This document shows positions 1 through 4,851 of a stretch of DNA of 5,668 nucleotides, in pieces. The position numbers and the translations under genes were made by a program. Source of the stretch: JBIIUJ01 sp044340025 (GTDB taxonomy: Bacteria; Pseudomonadota; Alphaproteobacteria; Caulobacterales; Aquidulcibacteraceae); NCBI GenBank assembly GCA_044340025.1, contig JBIIUJ010000151.1:1-5668 (forward strand). The letters run 5' to 3'. The notes below the pieces were generated by a model. The model was not told the DNA's origin. It made no database searches and saw only the letters and a list, made by a program, of their open reading frames with translations. How positions within the stretch are numbered: position 1 is the stretch's first letter; each line of letters begins with the position of its first letter.

Positions 1-2
1 GC

Positions 3-155
3 TATCGCTCGCACTTCATCGATGCAAAGTCAGTGATCAATGCAGGCGGACCAGCCGCCTTTGTCGAAGCATGGTTTGAGGATGCAGGTGCCCAAAAATG
101 CTGGCACAAATGCCAAGCCCGCCAAGCCGCAAGCAACCAACTCTCGCTCTTTTAG
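3..155 (+). CDS. C-terminal fragment of an unidentified protein (5' end outside window)
   Basis: The frame beginning at base 3 is open from the window edge to a TAG at 153-155 and gives 50 residues with no start codon needed inside the window. The peptide looks protein-like: mixed hydrophobic and charged residues, three Trp/Phe-rich turns (around AFVEAWFEDAG), two cysteines in a CWHKC pattern, and a polar tail ending NQLSLF. Third-position GC is only moderate, like the neighbouring peptidase gene and unlike the GC-rich genes to the right, so it probably belongs to the same AT-richer block. I do not recognise the family. It faces the peptidase gene with 10 bases between the two stops, which makes a convergent pair. 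A longer alternative reading from an ATG at 40 in another frame (to 234) is low in coding character and runs into the peptidase gene, so I prefer this frame. Confidence 0.45.
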   Translation, partial: YRSHFIDAKSVINAGGPAAFVEAWFEDAGAQKCWHKCQARQAASNQLSLF

Positions 156-163
156 AGCGGGAG
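141..163. terminator. Stem-loop across convergent gene ends, possible terminator
   Basis: Bases 141-150 (CTCTCGCTCT) pair with 154-163 (AGAGCGGGAG) around a TTT loop. This is ten pairs with one T-G wobble at 144/160. The hairpin covers the TAG of the plus-strand fragment (153-155) and ends three bases before the stop of the minus-strand peptidase gene at 166. Location and shape fit a transcription terminator for the plus-strand gene. No U-run follows on the plus strand, and only a mildly T-rich stretch follows on the minus strand, where the wobble becomes a mismatch. Classic intrinsic termination is therefore not certain. It could instead act as a 3' end stabiliser. Confidence 0.4.
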
Positions 164-165
164 TG

Positions 166-1176
166 CTACTGGACCCTGTAAGCTGCTGTTACACCAATAA
201 TCCGCCAGCCCCATGGCGAGAGCAAAGGTCCTGACATATTTGGACCAAAATAGCAGGTTGGCTCATTGCATGGCACTACTGCTTGCTGACCCACTTGATT
301 CACCATTACAACACCGGATACCCAAATACCAATAGGACACGAATTGCCTGTCATGCCGGAATTTATCCAAATACAAGACACAGGATCAATAGCTTGCCTC
401 GCTGCTTGACTAACGTCGTCCCATTGAAGCGCTGTTCGGTTTGCGGCCCGCTGATCTACAATATAGTTTCGTGATGGCGTGCTAGGGCTTGCAAGGCGAC
501 TTTCCTTTTGCCGCATGATGTTGCTGGCATTGTCTCTCGCTTCACGCTCTATTGCTTCAAAGTTCGTAGAATACAGAAATGCAAAGGTTTCCACTCCAGC
601 AGAGTCGTATTGCATAACATGCGTAAGTTCATGCGCCCAGAGTTCAATTGTTGAACGATTGCGATCCGTCGCCAGTCGACTGCTCGAGAAAACTATTACT
701 TCATCTAGAGTAATAGCACCTTCCTGACCCAACCAACCTGATAAAATAGTGTCTAAACTAAGCCTACCATTTTCGGTCGTCCACCTCGCTTTGTTAAGAA
801 TATCATCCGGGATGTACCCACGAAGCTCGTTTTTCACAAAATCAGGAACCGGCTGCACCCCTGCATTTAAGGCTTGACCGCGAGAAAAGCGGATAGCTGT
901 TGCTAATGGGGCCGCGGCAGGATTGAGGAAAGCTTGGCTTACGTCCTTTGGAAGATTCGCGATTGCTGGACCAATTGCTGAAGGGTCGGGTGTAGTGATT
1001 GAAAGAGTTCCTCTGCTTAAATCCAAATCAATACCGGTGATCTTTGAAAGCCAGCTTGCATTGGCGGAGGACGCACACATTGAGCAAAATATAAACGCAA
1101 TCAACCACGTTTGTAGCGGACGAGTTTTAACTGCCTTGGCTTGATCCATTTGCAACAACAAATTCTTAAGTCTCAT
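166..1176 (-). CDS. Exported DUF4157 (eCIS-core-like) zinc metallopeptidase
   Basis: This 336-residue protein begins with a positively charged N-terminus and a hydrophobic stretch (about 22-34), followed by an ANA-type signal peptidase I site near residue 40, so export to the periplasm or beyond is likely. The core carries AHELTHVMQY at 181-190: the HExxH zinc and catalytic motif with H182, E183 and H186. It is followed by a helix with an IEREA motif at 209-213, whose E210 or E212 is the probable third zinc ligand. This arrangement is typical of DUF4157 (Pfam eCIS_core) peptidases. The last 70 residues contain four cysteines (268, 280, 303, 308) that could form two disulfides outside the cytoplasm, and aromatic and glycine-rich segments with no recognised domain. 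The start at 1176 is supported by GGAG nine bases upstream; the in-frame Met10 lacks a ribosome site. Substrate is unknown. Base composition is clearly lower in GC than the genes to the right, suggesting transfer. Confidence 0.8.
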   Translation of the reverse strand: MRLKNLLLQMDQAKAVKTRPLQTWLIAFIFCSMCASSANASWLSKITGIDLDLSRGTLSITTPDPSAIGPAIANLPKDVSQAFLNPAAAPLATAIRFSRGQALNAGVQPVPDFVKNELRGYIPDDILNKARWTTENGRLSLDTILSGWLGQEGAITLDEVIVFSSSRLATDRNRSTIELWAHELTHVMQYDSAGVETFAFLYSTNFEAIEREARDNASNIMRQKESRLASPSTPSRNYIVDQRAANRTALQWDDVSQAARQAIDPVSCIWINSGMTGNSCPIGIWVSGVVMVNQVGQQAVVPCNEPTCYFGPNMSGPLLSPWGWRIIGVTAAYRVQ

Positions 1177-1185
1177 GTGAAGAAA

Positions 1186-1189
1186 CTCC
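1186..1189 (-). promoter_or_regulatory. Ribosome binding site of the metallopeptidase gene
   Basis: Read on the minus strand, GGAG lies nine bases before the ATG at 1176-1174. The next in-frame ATG (1149-1147) has no comparable purine run, so this site decides in favour of the longer start, which also gives a normal positively charged signal-peptide n-region. Confidence 0.6.
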
Positions 1190-1260
1190 GAAAAAGGACT
1201 TGGTTGCAGCTCGATTCAATCGTTGAAATGACGATATGTGAGCCGAGGTCCAATCTATCG

Positions 1261-1291
1261 TTAGAACATCATTATGGGCATGTCCTGTCAA
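1261..1291 (-). promoter_or_regulatory. Possible sigma-70-type promoter for the metallopeptidase gene
   Basis: On the minus strand a perfect TTGACA (1291-1286) is followed after 19 bases by TTCTAA (1266-1261). The spacing is longer than the usual 17 and the -10 match is weak, although alphaproteobacterial -10 boxes are often poorly conserved. Transcription would start near 1254 and leave a leader of about 78 bases before the ATG. The leader contains a short inverted repeat TTCAA-TCG-TTGAA (1215-1227), and an ACGATA/TATCGT pair (1231-1236 and 1256-1261) flanks the presumed start region. Either might be an operator. This is motif reading only. Confidence 0.3.
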
Positions 1292-1466
1292 GGCGTCACG
1301 AAAGAGTTTCGCAAGGAATCGCCTTCCTGAATTCGAGGACCAAAATCCGGAACCTAATGTTGGCTCCTTAAAATTCGAGAGTGTCAGATCGCTTTGCAGC
1401 CAAGCGCAATCCGCCGCTGCAGACGTCGCCTGCATTTCTTTGCCACAATGCAGTTGGGAAAGCCTG

Positions 1467-1476
1467 GGTTAACCAA
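1467..1476 (+). promoter_or_regulatory. Possible CtrA-like half-site upstream of the chemoreceptor unit
   Basis: GGTTAACC (1467-1474) followed by AA gives TTAACCAA at 1469-1476, one base away from the TTAACCAT half-site known for the alphaproteobacterial cell-cycle regulator CtrA. It lies about 35 bases before the presumed ATG of the small exported protein gene, where an operator would be expected. CtrA commonly controls motility and chemotaxis genes in this class. A second half-site at the canonical spacing (TTAA-N7-TTAA) is absent, so the call is weak. Confidence 0.22.
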
Positions 1477-1605
1477 CGCCCCTGCATGGTGCCGCTTGCG
1501 AGCGAGACCATGAATACACTCCTGACTGCAAGCGCGCTTATGGTGGCGTTTGGAGCGGGGCCGGCGGCAATCCTTCTGCTGCCGCGCGCCGACGCCCCCG
1601 TTGCT

Positions 1606-1634
1606 GTCGGGCGCCGCCCTGGGCTGCGCCCGAC
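1606..1634. repeat. Perfect 9-bp GC-rich inverted repeat at the frameshift
   Basis: GTCGGGCGC (1606-1614) is the exact reverse complement of GCGCCCGAC (1626-1634), with an 11-base loop. The left arm contains the GGG run where one G seems to be missing from the reading frame. A second, competing pairing exists: GCGCCGCC (1611-1618) with GGCGGCGC (1646-1653). These structures could promote replication slippage or base-calling errors. Confidence 0.6.
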
Positions 1635-1842
1635 GCCGCTGTAAAGGCGGCGCTTTCGGTTCCGGGCGCGCTCGTCTGGACGGCCGCTGATGGTCGCCGC
1701 GTCATCCTCGCGCCCGAGGGCGCCAACGCCCCGGCCGCGCTCTATCGCGCCGGCGCCCTGCTCGTCGTGCGCGCGGACGCCAGCGCCCTGTGCGCGGGAA
1801 CGCAGGCCGCCCCCTCCGCCACTCTTTCCACCGCCGCTTACC

Positions 1843-1848
1843 AAGGGA
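1843..1848 (+). promoter_or_regulatory. Ribosome binding site deciding the chemoreceptor start
   Basis: AAGGGA lies seven bases before the ATG at 1856. Together with the ATGA overlap with the upstream gene, it supports 1856 over the in-frame ATG at 1790, which would add 22 arginine-rich residues and overlap the upstream gene by about 70 bases. Confidence 0.65.
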
Positions 1849-1855
1849 CTTCGCG

Positions 1856-3325
1856 ATGACACAGACCGCCCGTACCGAAAGCGTCGCCGCCATCCGCTCG
1901 CTTGCCGGACCAATCCTGCTGGGCCTCACCGGCCTCGCGCTTGCGGCGTCTTTGGCGATGGCCTGGCTGCGCGGCGCGCATTCGCTTGAGACCACGGTCG
2001 GAGCGTTGGCGCTTCAGGGGGCTGCAGTGATGCTGTGGCTGCGCGACCGCGACGGCGCCCTCACGCGTCACGTCACCTCGATGGCGATGACGGGCTCCAT
2101 CGCGCTGCTTTTGCTCGCCGCCGATGGCCACCCGTTCCAGGTCGACATGCATATGGCGTTCTTTGCGGCGCTGGCGGTCTGCACCTTGTGGTGCTGCCCG
2201 GTCTCGATTCTGCTGGCTGGCGGTGTGGTGGCGGTGCACCACCTGTCTCTCAATTTCATCTTTCCGGCTGCGGTTTTCCCTGGCGGATCTGACTTTACGC
2301 GCGTTGTCGTTCATGCGGTGATCCTGATCGTGGAGATGGCGGCGCTTGCCTGGCTGGCGCAGCAGATGCTCAAGACCCTCGCGGCTTCAGACGCCGCCAC
2401 CGATGCAGCGCTCGCGGCGCGCGAAGAAGCCGAGGCGGCGGCAAGCGCCGTGCGCGCTCGGTCGGAGACCGAAAGCGCGCGGCAGCGCGAAACGGCTGAA
2501 GCCATCGAGCGCTTCCAGTCGATGATCACGGCGATCGTCCAGCGCACGAGCGGCGACGTGGACACGCTCAACGAGACCTCTCATCTTCTGAGCGAGGCCG
2601 CCCGTCGTGGCGCGCAAGTGGCCGATGGCGCTCGCTCCGCGGCGGATGACGCTTCCTCGGCGGTCGCTTCGGTCGCAACGGCGGCTGAGGAATTGTCGGC
2701 CTCCATCGGCGAGCTCAAGCGTCAGGTGGAACTCACCGCAAAATCCGCTGATGTGGCGGATGAAAATGCAGGAGCGGCCGCCACCGACGTGAACCGTCTC
2801 ACTGAGGCCGCCAGCCGGATCTCTTCCTTCGTTTCTCTCATCAACGGCATCGCTGCGCAGACCAATCTGCTGGCTCTGAACGCCACGATCGAGGCGGCGC
2901 GCGCGGGGGAGGCGGGCCGCGGCTTCGCCGTGGTGGCCGCAGAGGTGAAGGAGCTCGCCAGCCAGACTGCGCGCGCCACCGAAGAGATCGGCGCCCTCGT
3001 GGGCGAGATTCAGGGCGACGTCCGCCGGTCGGTCGAGGCGATCGGCCAGGTCAACGCCACGATCGGATCAGTTCGTCACGCCACAGCGGAATCAGCCTCG
3101 GCCCTCACCCAGCAGGATGGCGCCACAGCCGACATCGCGCGCAACGTGGCTGGGGCCGCCCAGGGGTCGCAAATGGTGTCGCATAGCTTGCTGGACGTGG
3201 CAGACGCCGCCGAGAAGACCGAGCACTGCTCCCGCGCGGTGGGTCAGGCGGCCGCCAATCTGCAACGCAGCGTCGATGAACTGAACGCGGAAGTCGCCAC
3301 CTTTCTCCAGCGCGTCGCAGCCTAG
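1856..3325 (+). CDS. Methyl-accepting chemotaxis protein with histidine-rich six-helix membrane sensor
   Basis: This 489-residue chemoreceptor would relay a signal to the CheA/CheW kinase complex. The first 170 residues hold about six hydrophobic helices (near 19-37, 46-62, 73-89, 98-114, 115-137, 150-167) with very short loops, so there is no periplasmic ligand domain. Histidines recur in or beside these helices (72, 92, 99, 128, 129, 153), in patterns such as MHMAFFAALA and VAVHHLSLNF, which could bind heme, metal or protons (inference). There is no HAMP domain; an alanine- and glutamate-rich coiled coil (about 175-225) leads directly to the signalling domain. The conserved hairpin tip is at about 321-368, with QTNLLALNATIEAARAGE at 335-352 followed by GRGFAVVAAEVKELA. 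Possible methylation glutamates lie near 278-279. The C-terminus lacks a CheR-tethering pentapeptide. The start overlaps the TGA of the small exported protein gene, implying coupled translation. The stop shares CTAG with the converging phosphodiesterase gene. Confidence 0.93.
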   Translation: MTQTARTESVAAIRSLAGPILLGLTGLALAASLAMAWLRGAHSLETTVGALALQGAAVMLWLRDRDGALTRHVTSMAMTGSIALLLLAADGHPFQVDMHMAFFAALAVCTLWCCPVSILLAGGVVAVHHLSLNFIFPAAVFPGGSDFTRVVVHAVILIVEMAALAWLAQQMLKTLAASDAATDAALAAREEAEAAASAVRARSETESARQRETAEAIERFQSMITAIVQRTSGDVDTLNETSHLLSEAARRGAQVADGARSAADDASSAVASVATAAEELSASIGELKRQVELTAKSADVADENAGAAATDVNRLTEAASRISSFVSLINGIAAQTNLLALNATIEAARAGEAGRGFAVVAAEVKELASQTARATEEIGALVGEIQGDVRRSVEAIGQVNATIGSVRHATAESASALTQQDGATADIARNVAGAAQGSQMVSHSLLDVADAAEKTEHCSRAVGQAAANLQRSVDELNAEVATFLQRVAA

Positions 3326-4371
3326 CGCTGGCGCGCGGCGACGGCGTCGGCTGGATGGTCGGTAAAGACGCCATCGACCCCGAGCGCCAGAAAAGCGGCG
3401 ATTTCGCCTGCGCCATCGCCCCGATCTGTGGGGCTTGCACCGCGGCGTCGCTCCAGCGGCAGGAAGAAATTCTCCGGCCGGAACGTCCAGGGATGGACAA
3501 TCAGCCCCGCCGCGCGCGCCTGGGCGGCAAGCTCTGTCGGCGCGCTCAGACGCCCCTCCGCCGTGCGCGGGATCAAGAGATCCTTCTGCGGCCCGACGCC
3601 CGCAGCATACCGCGCAATCGCCGCCAAACCCTCAGGCGTCGCCATGGCGGCGTAAGGGGTCTGCGGCCTGTCGAATGGCCCGCCCGCAGCGGCCAGAAGT
3701 TGCACCAGCCGCACGCGTGTCTGACCCGCCAGACGCTGGAGATTGCCCACTTCGAAGCTCTGAACGAACACGGGCGCATCGGCGCGGTTCCAGCCGGCGG
3801 CCTCCAGCGCTGCGATCAGCGGACCGTCAAAGGATAGCCCCAGCCCTTCGAAATAGGTCGGGTGTTTGGTTTCCGGATAGACCCCGATTGGCCGGCCCAG
3901 TCGCGCGCCTTCGGCCTGGGCCAGCGCGATCACCTCGGCGAAGGTGGGGATTTCCTCCTGCCCGTCGAAGGCGGCGTTGGCTGGGCGCAACTGCGGCAGG
4001 CGCTCGCGGGCGCGCAGCGTCTTGAGCTCTGCGAGGGTGAAGTCCTCGGTGAACCAGCCCGTGACCGGCTGTCCGTCGATCTGCTTGGTGGCGCGCCGCG
4101 CCGCGAACTCGGGCCTGACCGCAACGTCGGTGGTTTCGCTGATCTCGTTCTCGTGGCGCGCGACAAGAACGCCATCCTTCGTCAGCACCAGATCGGGCTC
4201 GATGAAATCGGCGCCCTGGGCGATCGCCAGTCGGTAGGCGGCGAGCGTATGCTCGGGCCGGTCTGCGCTCGCGCCCCGGTGGGCGATGACGACAGGACCC
4301 AGCGATTGGGCGGCGGGCATGCTGGCGCAGCCCGACGTCAAGAGCAGAAAAGGCAGCAGAAGGGCGCGCAT
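3322..4371 (-). CDS. Glycerophosphodiester phosphodiesterase, lipoprotein
   Basis: The enzyme hydrolyses glycerophosphodiesters from phospholipid breakdown to sn-glycerol 3-phosphate and an alcohol. The 349-residue protein starts with a short signal sequence ending in a lipobox LTSGC (cysteine 15), so it is probably a lipidated envelope protein. The GDPD TIM-barrel begins at VVIAHRGAS (H31, R32), continues with RPEHT, FIEPD (metal ligands E58 and D60), the second catalytic histidine in ARHENE (H73), the ETK strand (E167, K169), QSFE (204-207), HPWTFR (293-298) and the closing GVDGVFTDHP (331-340). The spacing between the EPD and ETK motifs and the overall length fit the longer periplasmic GlpQ type rather than the short cytoplasmic UgpQ type. 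An in-frame TAG at 4383-4381 shows the start cannot lie further upstream. It follows the YcgN-family gene by 42 bases on the same strand and converges on the chemoreceptor gene, whose stop it overlaps. Confidence 0.93.
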   Translation of the reverse strand: MRALLLPFLLLTSGCASMPAAQSLGPVVIAHRGASADRPEHTLAAYRLAIAQGADFIEPDLVLTKDGVLVARHENEISETTDVAVRPEFAARRATKQIDGQPVTGWFTEDFTLAELKTLRARERLPQLRPANAAFDGQEEIPTFAEVIALAQAEGARLGRPIGVYPETKHPTYFEGLGLSFDGPLIAALEAAGWNRADAPVFVQSFEVGNLQRLAGQTRVRLVQLLAAAGGPFDRPQTPYAAMATPEGLAAIARYAAGVGPQKDLLIPRTAEGRLSAPTELAAQARAAGLIVHPWTFRPENFFLPLERRRGASPTDRGDGAGEIAAFLALGVDGVFTDHPADAVAARQR

Positions 4372-4378
4372 GCGCCCT
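4361..4378 (-). promoter_or_regulatory. Hairpin enclosing the phosphodiesterase start codon
   Basis: On the minus-strand transcript AGGGCGC (4378-4372) pairs perfectly with GCGCCCT (4367-4361) and leaves ATGC in the loop. The loop carries the start codon (4371-4369), and the left stem includes most of the only Shine-Dalgarno-like run, GAGGG. If it forms, it would hide the ribosome site and hold translation low unless upstream ribosomes or another factor melt it. Confidence 0.45.
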
Positions 4379-4413
4379 CGCTAGTCCGCAAGCGCGACAC
4401 AGCGATGACGGCT

Positions 4414-4851
4414 TCAGGCCCCGTCAAGGATGTGATCCTCGAAGGCGTCGTCGTCTACCAGCTCTTCGCTGATCGTCTGTCCCCGGATGCTCTGCCCCCT
4501 GCGGTGGATTTCTTCGCGGTCGCCGCACACCAGATGGTGCCAGTCCGGCAGATCTGAACCCTGCGCCACGAGGCGGTAGGCGCAGCTTACCGGAAAGAAC
4601 GTCAACTCACGGACGTTGCGGGGCGTGACCTTGATGCACTGGGACACGCGGGAGAACCGGTTGTCGTAGTCGGCGCAGCCGCAGGCGGCCGCGTCGAACA
4701 GCCGGCACGCCACGCGCGTGCGGAAGATCTCGCCGGTCTCCTCATCCTCAAGCGTGAAGGCGCAGCATTTGCCGCAGCCGTCGCACAGGCTTTCCCATTG
4801 CTCCGCGTTCATCGCTTCCAGCGGCGTGGTCTTCCAGAAGGGGGCGGTCAT
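4414..4851 (-). CDS. YcgN family cysteine cluster protein (UPF0260)
   Basis: A 145-residue soluble protein of the YcgN/UPF0260 family, close to the family's usual length. The N-terminal region holds the signature CDGCGKCC (C23, C26, C29, C30). Further cysteines are at 49, 57, 59 (CGC), 72, 90 and 109, ten in all, together with typical motifs TRVACRLFD, CADYDNR, VTPRNV and DLPDWHHLVCGD. The cysteine pattern suggests binding of zinc or an iron-sulfur cluster; the biological role of the family is not established. Its ATG overlaps the TGA of the upstream oxidoreductase gene (ATGA, 4851-4848). No strong ribosome site precedes it, so translation is probably coupled to that gene. The phosphodiesterase gene follows after 42 bases on the same strand. 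The C-terminal tail is acidic (EELVDDDAFED). Confidence 0.92.
   Translation of the reverse strand: MTAPFWKTTPLEAMNAEQWESLCDGCGKCCAFTLEDEETGEIFRTRVACRLFDAAACGCADYDNRFSRVSQCIKVTPRNVRELTFFPVSCAYRLVAQGSDLPDWHHLVCGDREEIHRRGQSIRGQTISEELVDDDAFEDHILDGA

Larger units (their letters stand above)
1177..1509. other. Gene-poor divergent intergenic region, AT-richer
   Basis: These 333 bases separate the divergently transcribed peptidase gene and the chemoreceptor unit. No reading frame here has a convincing ribosome site or protein-like composition. What can be seen is as follows. The peptidase leader and candidate promoter occupy 1177-1291. A nested inverted repeat has an outer stem AAGGCG/CGCCTT (1290-1295 with 1320-1325) and an inner stem CGAAA/TTTCG (1299-1303 with 1307-1311). 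The 8-mer AATTCGAG is repeated at 1330-1337 and 1372-1379. GANTC sites, the CcrM methylation target in many alphaproteobacteria, occur at 1213-1217 and 1316-1320. The perfect palindrome GGTTAACC lies at 1467-1474. The switch from AT-richer to GC-rich sequence happens between about 1440 and 1510. No tRNA or insertion-sequence end is recognisable. Confidence 0.5.
1510..1859 (+). pseudogene. Small exported or membrane-anchored protein, split by a one-base frameshift
   Basis: The ATG at 1510 opens a frame with a hydrophobic segment (residues 4-25, LLTASALMVAF through ILLLP) and then RADAPVAVG. This frame closes at a TAA at 1642-1644. The frame one base back is open beyond that and reads protein-like from APPWAAPDAAVKA at 1611 to a TGA at 1857-1859. 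Restoring one G in the GGG run at 1609-1611 joins them into a 116-residue protein, with APVAVGAPPW at the join and DGRRVILAPEG and ALYRAGALLVV further on. This resembles short alphaproteobacterial hypothetical proteins with a hydrophobic N-terminus and an APPW motif; I know no function for them. The final TGA overlaps the chemoreceptor ATG (ATGA at 1856-1859), which argues that the downstream frame was truly translated. The defect may be a real mutation or a sequencing error. Starts at 1486 (GTG-like context, acidic n-region) or 1540 are less likely; no strong ribosome site is visible. Confidence 0.6.

Noticed and set aside
1166..1435. Minus-strand 89-codon frame overlapping the peptidase start
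   Set aside because: It lacks a ribosome site, covers the peptidase leader and candidate promoter, overlaps the peptidase start, and its product resembles no known protein.
1177..1509. tRNA, attachment repeat or insertion-sequence end at the composition boundary
   Set aside because: No cloverleaf, flanking duplicate or terminal inverted repeat could be found by eye.
1609..1611. Programmed ribosomal frameshifting in the small gene
   Set aside because: GGG in this context is not a known slippery heptamer. A lost G explains the join more simply.
1790..1855. Upstream ATG for the chemoreceptor
   Set aside because: It would add 22 Arg-rich residues ahead of a normal N-terminus, while the ATG at 1856 has AAGGGA at good spacing and an ATGA overlap.
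1368..1913. Minus-strand 181-codon frame opposite the small exported protein gene
   Set aside because: It is a low-complexity Arg/Gly/Ala product typical of the antisense of GC-rich coding DNA, and it crosses the composition boundary.
1690..1989. Plus-strand frame of 99 codons
   Set aside because: It is a Pro/Arg-rich shadow of the split gene and the chemoreceptor start.
1838..2314. Minus-strand 158-codon frame opposite the chemoreceptor
   Set aside because: It is an Arg/Gln/His-rich antisense shadow with no domain features.
3435..4557. Several long plus-strand frames opposite the phosphodiesterase and YcgN-family genes
   Set aside because: They are long only because GC-rich coding DNA has few stops on its opposite strand. 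The minus-strand products carry clear catalytic motifs.
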